Shown here in pieces: positions 21,765 through 33,379 of a DNA stretch of 64,000 bases; within the stretch, counting starts at the first letter, position 1; each line of letters starts with the position of its first letter. The notes under the pieces were generated by a model. That model made no database searches, was not told the origin of the DNA, and worked only from the letters and a program-made list of their open reading frames with translations. The translations under genes and the position numbers were made by a program. The DNA is taken from assembly GCA_963930645.1 (NCBI GenBank), contig OZ005660.1:199910927-199974926 (forward strand). Reading direction: 5' to 3'. Origin of the DNA: Salticus scenicus (Eukaryota; Arthropoda; Arachnida; Araneae; Salticidae).

Positions 21765-23060
21765 CACTTTCGCGACCGCTTATGTAGATTCACGTCATTT
21801 GAATATCTGTAATTCCGCCAATGGGCGTTTCTTTCCTGGTTTGTATGTTAGTTATTTCTTAAGTATATACCCAGTGTTCCTATATTGGCAATAAAATTTG
21901 CTGTGGATTCAATATGTTTATTAGAAAGAATATAATTATAATGCATATCTGTTACCGTTAAAGCTCGAAATCCGTTAATGTGCAGATTAACTAGCTAATC
22001 TACAGATTAGCTAAAATGACCCGTTAAAGTGCGGAATCAAGAGTTCTCCGCATTTTAATTAGGTAAACAGCACATTAGCGGCTTCTCTATCATTAAAGTT
22101 CAAATGTTTGTTTCGAGTCTTAGTTGTTTTAAATTCACTGTGACGTCAAACAGTCATGTGATACAAATACACGAATGAGCTTCAAACAAAAACTAAAACT
22201 TTTACCCCTTCCTCTCCGCTATGATAAACTGTAAACACAAAGCGTGGAGGATCGAAGCGATGATTCGGTTTCTTATTATGACCAACACAAAATTTAAAGT
22301 AACAAGTAAGTTATAATTGTTTTAATTTTGGTTTTATACCTTCTCATTTTTAATTAAGTTAATATAAGTTTGATAAGGGTCTGCATTTTATTAATGAAAT
22401 ATCTTAATGAAAAGCTCTCTCTCGTGAAACTCCATTTTCAATTATAAATATTAAATTTACAACACAACAATTATTTCTTCCCGAAATAAAACTATTAAAC
22501 CACAACTTTTAAAAACTGATTTATTTTATAATTGATTTTAATTACTATTACTTAATGAAAAAGAAAAGTATTAATTTTTAACTCTAAACATCTTATGGCA
22601 TTCAATATTATGGCTTTATTTAATAAATACTTAATATGAAATTTTTGTACAATTTTTAGCATTTCATTGCAATATTTTTTTATTTATTATTATTTTATTT
22701 TATTTTTTTTTTTTTTTCTTTGAATTTCAAGTTTTCTTCATATATTTTATATATCATGATTATATTATTATTATTATTATTATTTAATTTTATTCGCTTT
22801 TTCAGATAATTTCGTTGTAGTTTATCACATAAAATGTGTAAAAGTTTTTTTTTTTTTTTTTTTAATTAATATATTTGCTAAACTTGTACAGATATATGTA
22901 TGCTGCAAAATTTAGTTTTAAAAAGCATTGGAAAACTGATATTTTAATTTTCATGCGTTCTAAAAAATATTAAAGCAGTTTTAATTATTTGAAGTACTTC
23001 TTAAATAATGCTTCTGATTTTTCTAATTTAATATTTCTTTAGCAAATTAAAAATTGGTCC

Positions 23061-23099
<39 letters not shown>

Positions 23100-23785
23100 T
23101 TATACAAATGTAAGTTATTAACAAAACTTTTTTTTTTTTTAAATGGTTAAATATTTTTATTTTGAAATAAATTGTTACTGTATTACAATTCTAATATTCA
23201 TTTATAAAATCGAATTTGTTGAAAGCTATTAAAGATATTATATTTCATATTAAAAATGAATAACATCTTCAAACTTATATAGACAGAATAAAAAGATGAA
23301 ATAAATAAAACAAATGTAACTTTAAAAGACGTACAAATTAAAATAAAGAAAGAAAGAAAGAAAAGAAACTAATCTTTTTTTTTTTTCGAATGAAAAAAAC
23401 AAATACAACACATCTTGCTGTAAAATTACAACAGTAGAGATCTTATTTTCATTTTAACGAGTGCCTAGTAGGTAATGTGCAGATTAACGAGTGTCTAATC
23501 AGTAATGTGCAGATAATCCAGGTAATTCGCTGATTACCTAAGCAACTTGAGAAATGAAACAATTTTCTTCACTTTAACGGATCACTCTAGTTAATGTGCG
23601 GATTACCTAGCTAATCTGCAGATTAACTGATTTCTACACTTTAGCGGTAACATATCCCTTTGTATTATAAAGTTGAATACGAAAAATTTTGTTCTGAATA
23701 TTAAAACTTGGGAGAATAACGCCCAGAGGTGAACCTTACTGTCAAAAATACATAAGTATCCGGTCGCTTTGATCATACTTATATG
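21765..23785. mobile_element. piggyBac-like element (family H), interrupted
   Basis: TTAA then CACTTTCGCGACCGCTTATG at 21761. A degenerate inverted partner (CGGTCGCTTTGATCAT) lies near 23761. The same terminus follows TTAA at 47697 and, degenerated, at 48607. The element carries the family I insertion, which is why it looks long. Confidence 0.55.
21950..23652. mobile_element. Family I element with TATC target duplication
   Basis: Ends TGTTACCGTTAAAG and CTTTAGCGGTAACA are inverted and flanked by TATC at 21946-21949 and 23653-23656. Subterminal regions are filled with inverted and direct copies of GTTAATSTGCAGATTA-type motifs at both ends. The 1,703 bp interior has long T-runs and no transposase. 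TGT...ACA ends with 4-bp duplications fit Ginger-like elements; this is inference. Confidence 0.6.
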
Positions 23786-23990
23786 CATTAATTTACTCTT
23801 TATTTATCACACAGACGATAACTGTATGTTTATCTGTATCGTAATATAAAGATATGCATTCAGGGAGGAGTTTCTTCTTTAAATTGCATGAAAAACCCGT
23901 ATAAGATGTATCAATATTACAAAACCATGCAAATAAATTAATTTTTAAAACGAAGAAACAGGTATGTACTCTGTGCCTATGGGTAAAGCG

Positions 23991-24190
23991 TACTTGCCAA
24001 CATACTAATTAGTATTCTGTAGTATTGTTAGCCCCGCCTTATTTTTCACACCAGTATCCTTTTAGAGTATTTTTCTTCTTATTTAATCATAATGGCATTT
24101 GGAGAATATTACTCTAAAAATTTACTGGTGTGAAAAAAAAGGGCAGGACTAACAACACTACGGGATATTAATTAGGATGTTGACAAGTAT
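23991..24190. mobile_element. Family B hairpin MITE
   Basis: TACTTGCCAACATACTAATT... pairs with ...ATTAATTAGGATGTTGACAAGTA. The interior has the family signature: CACACCAGTA, TTTTAGAGTA ... TACTCTAAAAATTTACTGGTGTG. The two halves are inverted almost throughout. Confidence 0.75.
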
Positions 24191-24274
24191 GAGTTAAAGT
24201 ATGTATGCATAAAAAAACTTATTTTGCTTTCTTTTTTCCTTTTTCCCATCGAAAATGTAAAATTAATAAATTCA

Positions 24275-24466
24275 TAGTTGCCAACATTACCATTTATTCC
24301 GGCGAATTTTTAGCCCCGCCTTTACTTTGCACCTCTTTATTTATAGAATATTTTTCTTCAACATATAACTAAGATAAAGTAAGAAGGTTACTCTTAAAAT
24401 AAAAGTGGTATGGAATAAAGGTGGTGCTAAAAATGCTCTGAAATAAATTATAAAATGTGGGCAATC
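24275..24466. mobile_element. Family B hairpin MITE, diverged
   Basis: TAGTTGCCAACATTACCATTTATTCCGG ... CTGAAATAAATTATAAAATG, with ACTCTTAAAATAAAAGTGGTATG inside. A further half-copy follows at ~24490-24575. Confidence 0.55.
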
Positions 24467-24756
24467 TGCAGCGATAAAAAAAAAAAAAAAAAAGTCTTAA
24501 AATAAAAGTAGTATGAAATTAAGATGGGGCTTAAAATGCTAGCAGAATAAATTAAAATGATTGCCACTCTAAATTTACCCGAGGTTTTACGTATTCTGAG
24601 GGATAACCTATTTCCATATGTAACGAAAAATATTTTTGTACTTTTTTTAGAATGAAAATACAAAATAATGTATTTTTAAATAGTATGATTCAGATAAACA
24701 TACAATTATTGCCTATTTAACAAATAAACGATAAGTAATGCATATATTTACAAAAT

Positions 24757-24952
24757 TATCAACATCCTAATTATGAAGCGGATTTTTTTTAGTACACGCC
24801 TCTTTTTACACACTGGTATATTTTCAGAGTGTTCTTCTTTTTATTTAATCGTAATTAAATTTAGAAAACTTACTCTAAAAATATATTGATGCGGAAAAAG
24901 GGGCTTGTACTAAATATTTTCTGGTTCATAATTAGGATATTGGCAAGTATGT
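24757..24952. mobile_element. Family B hairpin MITE, diverged
   Basis: Inverted ends ATCAACATCCTAATTATGAA and TTCATAATTAGGATATTGGC, with ACTCTAAAAATATATTGATGCG in the middle. Another partial B copy lies at ~25460-25605. Confidence 0.6.
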
Positions 24953-26756
24953 ATCTGTGATCAAAGGTGAATTAATAAAGGGAGTGTTCATGCGGAATTT
25001 AAAAATGTGATAGGCGGTATCTTGTTTGTGAAACGTGAAAACGAATCTTGACAGCTAAATTTCTCCTGCATTAGGCAACCGATATTGTTCATTGTAAGCT
25101 TATTCGAAAGTTATTAGAGTAACAAATTTTACCAATTATAGATAGAACGATTTCTACTAAATTACCGATCACATATTTAGCTGAATATTTAATTTTGCAT
25201 TTTTTCACAAATTCAGCTTTTGTAACTCGCCATTAAATCTAGATATTCTAACACAATTGATATCATTTATAGCATTTTTTCTGTTCTTTCTAAATATGTG
25301 TTTGATTTTTTTGTAGCATGGCTGGAAAATTTGGACGTGAGGGATGTTTTAATATTTTTAGCCTCTTCATTCTTTTTACGGTTTGACATAGTACTGGTTT
25401 AATTTTGCTCCATATGAGCTCTTCTTCTTCTTCTTCTTTTTTTTTTTTTTTTTTTAACAGTCTTTTTTTTTAGAATACTCTTCTTCTTATTTTATCGTAA
25501 AGACATTTAAAGAGAATTGCTTTAAAAATTATGTGGTGTGATAAAAAAAAAAGGGGGGGGGGGCAGGTACTAACAATTTTGCGGATTCGGGTGGCGGCTG
25601 CGAATATATATTATATACATAATATATGTATAACTATATATAACTGTGAGTTACAAATATAATATATATATAACTCATACCAGAAATGCTCTGCTATAAG
25701 GCACTTAAACACAAAATCATTTCAAGATGCGTTGCTTTTCATCGGAGCTTGTAATCTGTTTCTATCATGTCTAATGTCGGAAATCGTTGGTTTCCCATTT
25801 CGATGATCTGTTTTGTGTTAATACCGTGTCCACATTCCTCACTTTTAACGACCAGAAGTTTTTGTAATCTTTTTTTACTTCCATTACCTTTACTACCGTA
25901 GGTAATGGAAGTATTGTATCAATATTTCACCTGATTTACATGTTTTAAGCTTTCCTGAGTCCAAAAAAGTGTTTAATTGGTCTCTGTGTGTATGTACGTG
26001 GGGAATCTTCTGGCTACTATAACTCAGCAACTAATAAAGATAGAACCACGAAACTTTTGAATTGAAACAGGTCTGATGTACGGATGAATTTTCCAAATTT
26101 TGGAGAAAATTGGAAAAACAGAAGTGGGACATTCGAAACCGAAAGTGGGACCGTAAGTCCGCATCTCAAAAACGGTTCCAACGATTTTCTTCAAAACTGC
26201 TGTATAATCAATCTATTACATGTTCTTTCGAATGATATAGTTGGTTAATTTTGGGAAATTGATAGGCGTCCTGTATAAATAGCTGAATTTCAAGTCCTGC
26301 AAGTCCGTTCCTTTTAAAACGGCTGCATGATTTTTTTCTTCAAACTTGCCATATTAACCCTCTTTTAAATATCCTTTTGCATGCAATTAATGTTTTCTGG
26401 TCAACAATTAATTACGGCAAGTTTTTGTAAAAGTTGGCATCTCAAAAACGGCTCTAACGATTACCTTGAAAATTGTTTCATGAACCCATTTTAGATATCC
26501 TTTCTCATGCTTTGCTTGGTTATCACAGGAAAATTAATAGTTATCCTGATAAAATAGATCTGTTTTAGATCGCGAAAATTGATGTTTCCAAAAAAAGGGG
26601 AAAAAAAAAACACTGTGTAAACTCTGCTTTATATGTCTTCACACGTATATAAACTTTCTCTTACCGGAAAATTTTTTTAGGTGTCTATTTCATTAGGTCA
26701 ATTCTATGTCTTCTGATAATATTAACTGCAAAAAGTGCATGTAATAAGTGTAATTA

Positions 26757-26912
26757 TAGTTGCCAACTTAGCACCTTTTGAATACTGAAAAAAATTAATA
26801 GAAATATTTATTATTATTAATCAGTGAACTGTAACGGTTTTCACTGATAAAGTATAATAAAAAAATATTATTAAATTTTTCCAGTAGCCAAAAGTTGTTA
26901 AGTTAGCAACTA
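26757..26912. mobile_element. Hairpin element J, copy 2
   Basis: TAGTTGCCAACTTAGCACCTTTTG pairs with CAAAAGTTGTTAAGTTAGCAACTA. A related element lies at 47547-47660. Confidence 0.6.
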
Positions 26913-28597
26913 CACTAAGCGACAAAAAAAAAAAAAAAAAAAGCCGCACTGCGGAAAAAATGACTTGCACCTTTTTAATTTGTAATAACTTTAAAATTAA
27001 TGTTTGAAACATATAAAACTGTCATGTTTGCATAATTCCAAAGGGATGAAATGATACCTATGTACGTTTTCTATGTAATAATTCGTTTTATTACACTCTA
27101 CGAAGTAATTTATAAAAATCTATATAAAAATTTCTTTTAAAACATAATGCAATAACCATACATTTTGAATTCTATTATGATTTATTATATGAAATAAAAC
27201 TATTTATTTGTGAGATCTACGCAATTTTTTAATAAAAATATGTATTCTGCATTGGGTTAAATCCATCTTTATAGGGTATTAATGCTTTAATGCGCAATGA
27301 CATAATATTATACAGTGTTTTAATATAGATCTCAGAAATTTCAATGTGCGAAATATCACAAATACTTTTTCTAGTTCTGGCAGAGTTGTAGGCTGCAAAT
27401 TTCGAATCCTCTCCCCTCTCCCCCGTCTTTTTATAGACGAAACATTTTCGAGCGGATCACGAGTAGGACTATTTCCATGTTTGGTAAAGAGGAAATTCTA
27501 CTAAATCCTTCGTGGGATTTAACTTAAAGTAAAAAAAGGTATGATTACTTACAGAATTATAGATGCTCTTGTTAATGGATAGGAAATTTTGAGAATTTGA
27601 ATTAAATAAACTTACCACAGACGCCGTGTGGTAAGGCGCATTATCACCTTGAAATGCTGTTTGTGGGAATGTCCAAGATAGCTCGAAAATAATCGGTCAG
27701 GCATCACTATTATGATGGTCGTGTTTTATTTCCGAGTTAATTAATTCCTTGAGCATAAAAATTTGTCCGACTGTTTGAAAAGTTATGCACCTCCGTACCG
27801 TAATGTATGGAGGATGTGTTACTGTTTTAAAAGGGCGATTTTCATTAATTCGGTCATATATTCGTTATCAGATCTGCTTGTTTTCTTTAACTCGAAATAA
27901 GTTAAACTCGACTCATGAGAAAGAACCAGTTCAGTCCAATATTTAACTAATCATTTTTTAATTTTTTCAGCCATCAGAGGTCTTGCTTTTCTAATTCTTT
28001 CCACTAAGAATGCAATTTTTTCAAAATTTCTATCATTTAAACCTGCTTTGTTTAATAGTTGCTGCATTGTAGCTAAAGAAATTATGCTGCAAAACACTTT
28101 TTTCTGAATCTCTCATATGTTCTAAATGTAATACAAACCGATTTTTGAAGCAACGGCTTTTTAACTTATGGTCATCTCGCTTGGATGAGCAACATGGCCG
28201 TCTAAAGCAAAATTTCTTGTTTAAATGACCGAAAAATTTTATATCTTGCTAAAAACCATTTTATCAATATTTCGTTAACATTTAATTATTTTGCCATCTC
28301 ACGTATTAAAATATTTTTTGATTTTCATTCAAAAATTAATACTTTTTGTGGCATCGTTAACTGCCTTGTTCTTACCATTTTTGAAATAATGCCTAAAATT
28401 ACATTTTTCCTGACAATTGCATTTTATCTTTAACACTGGACTGAATCCTAAAGTGTATATGAAGGACAACATAATAAAATCTGTTCGAAAATTTGCTTTA
28501 AAAACGATGAAATTGGCGGTTGTAGAAGGTGAAAAGGAAAATATCCAAGTTCGGCTTTTTTTTTTTTTTTTTTTTTTTGTTTCTTTGTCGCTTAGTG
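26913..28597 (-). mobile_element. Tc1-like transposon, structurally complete, transposase dead
   Basis: Inverted ends CACTAAGCGACAAA and TTTGTCGCTTAGTG with TA at 26911-26912 and 28598-28599 (1,685 bp). The minus strand (about 28170-27460) encodes a decayed Tc1-type transposase: a LLSHES block where active relatives have an aspartate in (F)SDES, then FQGDNAPYHTA and LNPTKDLVEF. Several stops and frame changes. Loss of the first catalytic Asp plus the stops makes it inactive. Its partner is the truncated copy at 20410-21272. Confidence 0.8.
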
Positions 28598-28851
28598 TAT
28601 ACGTGTAAAAGTGGGTAACGGAAGTCGTATGCTTGTTTCACACCAGCATTTTTATTTACTAAATCTTTAAAAGCCTTTACAGTTTGCTGATACCGATTAA
28701 ATAAAATAAATATTTCTGTTAAACTTTTTCGGTAGACAAAAAGTACTAAGTTGGCAACTATGCATATTACTAAAAGTAGAGAAAGACATGAAAACACATT
28801 TAAACTGACGTTATAATAAACTTATAAAGAATATTTTAACTGTACTCAACA

Positions 28852-28893
28852 ATTGTCGGGGGCGCAGCTCAGTGGTAGAGCATTCGCTTTGCA
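28852..28893 (+). tRNA. tRNA-Ala(TGC) 5' half, inserted fragment
   Basis: From 28858 the sequence reads as acceptor, D-arm and anticodon-arm 5' side of a tRNA-Ala (GGGGGCGCAGCTCAGTGGTA, then GAGCATTCGCTTTGCA) and stops in the anticodon loop. There is no T-arm, so it is not a functional gene. The 42-base insert is flanked by direct repeats TGTACTCAACA (28841-28851 and 28894-28904). Confidence 0.75.
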
Positions 28894-29609
28894 TGTACTC
28901 AACAGTATTAGTAATGGGGACGTATACGGAAAAGCTATATAATGTAGCAGTTATACTATGCCAAGACATTACTAAAATAAAAGCTTCAGCAAACGTATAG
29001 ACAAAACTTAACAACTAATAGTAAATTTATTTATTCTGCGTTATATTTTTTTTTTTTAGGAATAACCACCTTTCTTTACTACTACTAGTAGTATTTTCCA
29101 ATGCAATTAATCTTTTACAATCACTAGAAAATTGTTATTAAAACTTTCTGTTGAAAATTAATGGTAATACAAATATCAGAAAAACCGAAAGACTTTGAAC
29201 CTTAAAAATTAGATTAGACATTCTTAGAGAAATATTTCAGCATCTTGAAATAACTAAATAAGAAAATTATTTTGTTAGAAACACTTCTGGAAAGCTTTTG
29301 TGTATCATATTTATATAAATCTAAAGATTAAGATGTATCTATTATTTAATTAAATTATTCATTTTAACTTTTTACCTAGCTAATGCTTATTAATAGATGA
29401 TTTTTTTGTAAATAAATAATTAAATAATTATAAGCAAGCCTTGAATTTAGGCGTTCATCTAACTATTAAACATTACATTGTTTTACAAACGGTTATTGCT
29501 TATTAGTATTTAACCCTTTAAATGTTGTCGGTGTATATACACGCAATACTTCACACCGCAACTGGTCATTAAAAGCATTATGCATTCATTTATATTTAAT
29601 TCGTTTTAT

Positions 29610-29790
29610 AGAAATGCTGAGTTACTTAATTTAACCAGGAGCACTTTTAGCCCAAACTTTAATTGACACCATTGAATTTACAAAATAACTTTCTATAATA
29701 TATAACTACGATAAAATAAGCAAAAAGTATTTTTAGAAAATAAGTGGTATATTCTCTGGAATAAATTATAGATTTTGACAGCTTTGGCTC
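29610..29790. mobile_element. Diverged family B element
   Basis: AATTTAACCAGGAGCACTTTTAGCCC ... AAATAAGTGGTATATTCTCTGG, AATAAATTATAGATTTTGACAGC. Weakly inverted, family-like order. Confidence 0.45.
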
Positions 29791-30002
29791 TATGTAACCT
29801 CTATATATTTTAAAAGGAAAAAGTCGAGTGTATAAGTTTGTTTGAGAAATTTATACCCAATTACATTTTATCTCAAAATAAGTAAATTTTGCCAGTTAAG
29901 ATGTGTATGTTCCCATGGATAGCAGCACCCTTTAATATTCTCTACATATTTTCTTTAAAAATTTTTTAAGTGAATTTAAAAAAGGACTATTAGATCATAG
30001 CG

Positions 30003-30297
30003 TCCTAAACTAGATGCCTTCCGCGTGGCTTGGAATCTTGGCGGTAGGCAGCGCCCCCCGGTACAGATTGTGCGACTTTTTTATTCAACAGCCAGCAAAC
30101 ATGTTTAAAAGTGGGATTTGATATACATAAGAGGCGAATAGAATCGAAGAAACGTCAATTATATGTATCATATATCAGTTCTTAAAATTAATGGTGACAA
30201 TGGAATAAAAATGTGTGCAATGTGTACCAGGTGGCGCTGTTCACCGCTTGAACTGTTGCCAAGTTTCCGAGCCACGCGGAAGGCATCTAGTTTAGGA
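30003..30297. mobile_element. MITE with ~40 bp inverted ends
   Basis: TCCTAAACTAGATGCCTTCC, then GCGTGGCTTGGAA at the left. The right end is the inverted copy (..GAGCCACGCGGAAGGC, ATCTAGTTTAGGA). The 295 bp interior is non-coding. No clear target duplication. Confidence 0.7.
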
Positions 30298-30973
30298 GGA
30301 TATGATTAGATACACAATTCATTCCAGAGTTTGGAATATTACTTCCATTACACAACTGCCATAGGTAATGTAAGTATTGTATTTGGTCCAAATATTCGAT
30401 ATCGAGTTTTTACCTGATTTATATATTGTAAGGTCTATTGAATCCATTATAGTAGTTTTTAGCAATTGATCAGTGTGTGTATATGTATATGAGAATCTTC
30501 TGACTATTATATCTCCAAAACTAATAAAGATAGAACAACGAAGCTTCAGAATTGTGAAAGTTGTGGTGTACAAATGATTTTTAAAACTTTTGGTGAAAAT
30601 TGGAAAATCAGAAGAAGATCGTAAGTGCGTATCTCAAAAAGGGCTGTAATGATTTTCTTCAAACTTGCTATATAAACACTCTATTAGATGTCTTTTCATA
30701 TAAATTAACTGGTTAGTTCAGGAAAATTGATAGGCGTCTTCTATAAAAAGCTCAATTTTAAGTTTCGTAAGCGCGATACTTCCAAACGGGTTTATGGATT
30801 TTTTGGAACTCGCCGTATTAATCCCTATTAGATATCCCTTTGTACGTAAATGTTGTTTTACTGTCAACAGTAGAGTATGCCAAGTTTTGGTAAAAGTCGG
30901 TATCATAAAAAGACTCTAACGATTTTCTTAAAAATTGTTACATAAACCTGTTTTACATATCCTTTCTCATGTA

Positions 30974-31166
30974 TTAGGGGGACCGGAAAATAATGTCGTT
31001 TTGAATTAAAATAATGACATCGGAAATTTATCCTGGATAAAATTTAAGATATTCTTAGGTAACTTATAAGATGGTTATTTGTAAAGTACCATGTAAATAC
31101 TGTTAAACAAAAATTTCCGGTTTCATTTTATTAATTCAAAACGACATTATTTTCCGGTCCCCCTAA
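30974..31166. mobile_element. mariner-type MITE with TA duplication
   Basis: TTAGGGGGACCGGAAAATAA and further ATGTCGTTTTGAATTAA form an inverted pair with the right end. TA at 30972-30973 and 31167-31168. No coding sequence. Confidence 0.75.
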
Positions 31167-31385
31167 TATTACATGGTTATTACATGAAAATTAACAGTTT
31201 TCCTGATTAGTTAGGTCAATTTTAGACTATGGAAATGAGTTTAAAAAAAAGGGCCCACTGACTTTTTTTAACTCGGTATTTCAGTTCTGTTTTATATATG
31301 TCTTTGCACGTTTATCAGCTTTCTCTTATCAGAAAGTTTTTAGGTGACAACTTTGTTAGGTCAATTTTTTGTCTTATGATCACAT

Positions 31386-31521
31386 AGGCCTGCTAACTGT
31401 GCTAGTCTTCTTATTTAATCATGAGAACTTATTGCTGAATATTACTCTACAACTACTCTGGTGTGAAAAAAGGGCGGGGCCTAATTCTATTACAGATAAA
31501 CTAGCATAGTTAGCAGGTCTA
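31386..31521. mobile_element. Family B-like MITE with 8-bp target duplication
   Basis: GATCACAT occurs immediately on both sides (31378-31385 and 31522-31529). Ends AGGCCTGCTAACTGTGCTAG and CTAGCATAGTTAGCAGGTCT are inverted. Interior has TACTCT and ACTCTGGTGTGAAAAAAGGG. Confidence 0.75.
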
Positions 31522-31651
31522 GATCACATTACCTTCAAAAAATGTATATAATATGTGTAATAATGGATAATGGAAGTCGTGTGGTTGTTTCACACCAGAT
31601 TTCATTTTTAGATTTATTCCGGAGCATTGTTCATGCCCGCCTTTATATCAC

Positions 31652-31683
<32 letters not shown>

Positions 31684-31771
31684 GTAAAGAAATTTTCCAT
31701 GTTGTGTAACAACGTTTAAATAATGATAAAATTACTCTTTTGAATTGTGGTATGGAAAAGGCAGAGGCCGC

Positions 31772-31942
31772 AACGTTCCTATATTTTTAAGATCGTTTAT
31801 TACATTTCACCACAATTTTTAAAAAGAAAATTTTCCAAAAGCATATCATGCTAAAGTAGCGTAAAAACCCTCGCGAAATATTTCTTTTAGAAAACTGTAG
31901 AGAAAGTACAATAATGTAATTGTAAAAATATAGGAACGCTCC
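31772..31942. mobile_element. MITE with CGTTCCTATATTTTTA ends
   Basis: Inverted CGTTCCTATATTTTTA / TAAAAATATAGGAACG, 171 bp. It sits inside a diverged family B copy (31605-31995). Confidence 0.65.
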
Positions 31943-32006
31943 GATCCCTGGGGAAAAGGGTGGTGCCAAAGGGAAAAGGTACAATGCTATGGATTAAGTT
32001 AGAAAT

Positions 32007-32205
32007 GCACACTTGCCAACATACTAATTAATAATCCGTAAAATTGTTAGCCCGCCTTCTTTTTCACACCAGTATCTTTTTGAGTATTTTTCTTCTTATT
32101 TAATCGTAACTGAATTTGGAGAATATTACTCTAAAAATTTACTGGTGGGTAAAAAGGGTGGGATTAACAATACTATGGAATATTAATTAGAAAGTTGGTA
32201 AGTAT
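32007..32205. mobile_element. Family B MITE with AGAAAT duplication
   Basis: AGAAAT at 32001-32006 and 32206-32211. Ends ACACTTGCCAACATACTAAT and ATTAATTAGAAAGTTGGTAA. Signature TACTCTAAAAATTTACTGGT in the middle. Confidence 0.75.
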
Positions 32206-32649
32206 AGAAATACTACCAGTTCTGTGATTATATATGTGTAAAATAATAATAATAATAATACATAAATTAATACATAGATATTTTTCGAAGTCTGTTATTG
32301 TTTGAGACTCAGTGAGTAAAACAGCTGTTTTAGAAATGGATCTCTCTTTAATACGTCACTTTCTTTTAATATCTACCACACCTATCATTTAAATCCTCTT
32401 ACAAATATTTTTACAATATGCCCTAATACTCATTAAGGTAACTTCCCTCCTTTTTTACAACTATTTCCACAGGATTTATAGCTTGTTTCGCAAAATAATA
32501 CTTCATAATTCACTATAAGTTAATTAAATAATCAGCTTTCAAGAATTTCGAAAAAGTTTGTTGTAATTTAGAAGTTTGCTGTTATAAGTTTGATTTATTA
32601 GTTTAGGTATCTATTACTGATGATTAAGAGATAGGCGTCATCTTTAAAC

Positions 32650-32860
32650 CGGGTGTGTTAAACCCGAATGACTGCATTTGCGCTGTATGCCTAGGTGAAA
32701 TGCCATTCATGGGGTTCTTTTTCAAAGGTACCAGCTAATAACTATGCGAATTTCGGATAAAACATGGAAAACTCAAAATGGCAAGGTCAATGAGCGCTAC
32801 CTGGGATCAAACATGACATGTTTTAATTACCAGCCTCTAGAGCATAACAGGTATAAAAGA
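32650..32860 (-). mobile_element. Diverged tRNA-type SINE
   Basis: Aligns in order with the SINE at 34325-34550: GCTGGTAA, a B-box-like TTTGATCCCAGG, GGTAGCGCTCATTGACC, ATGGCATTTCACCTAGGC, GCAGTCATTCGGGTTT. Confidence 0.5.
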
Positions 32861-33379
32861 GTTTCGCTTCCAACAATATTTCTATACAGAATTTTTTTTT
32901 ATCATACTTATGTAGAGAGTCTGTGATTTTACAAGTTAGAATATTATATAGGAAAATACAGATGGGGAAAAAAATAGAACTCTTTTGCCCCTGGCATAAA
33001 CTCTCGACCACTTGTGGGAGACCGATTAGAAAATAATTAGCAACGAAATTTTCAGCGTATATTCCTCAAGTGAGGTATATCATTCTGACATCAGATTTTT
33101 TTTTTTTTTTTACTAGAAAAATCTATGTTATTTTTAAAGATCTTACAAATATAACTTTAGTTGTCAATAACATTTCTGGTGCAAAGCTAACTTATCTTAC
33201 CCAGGGTTTATATGCTGAATGACAGGTCAAAATTTCTAAATAATCTGCGTGCTCTGAAAGACGAGCTAGCATAGATTTATTTTTTATGATAATGATCTTA
33301 ATGGGCTATTATGTTGTTTTCGAGTACTATTTAATACAATTAAAACATTATTTCATCGATCTGATTCTGACAACTCACA

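Larger units (their letters stand above)
25876..28648 (+). mobile_element. Family A element, copy 5 (split by two insertions)
   Basis: Head TTACTTCCATTACCTTTACT / GTAATGGAAGTATTGTA. The body carries three ~140 bp tandem units (marked by ATCTCAAAAACGGYTC and CTTTTAAAACGGCTGC). After the insertions at 26757-28597 the tail resumes: GTAACGGAAGTCGTATGCTT, TTTCACACCAG, T-run. The tail matches copy 6 (31573-31600). Confidence 0.6.
30339..31600 (+). mobile_element. Family A element, copy 6 (two insertions inside)
   Basis: Head TTACTTCCATTAC.. GGTAATGTAAGTATTGTA, CTCCAAAACTAATAAAGATA block, tail AATGGAAGTCGTGTGGTTGT, TTTCACACCAG. It contains the TA-flanked MITE at 30974-31166 and a family B-like element at 31386-31521. 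Confidence 0.6.
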
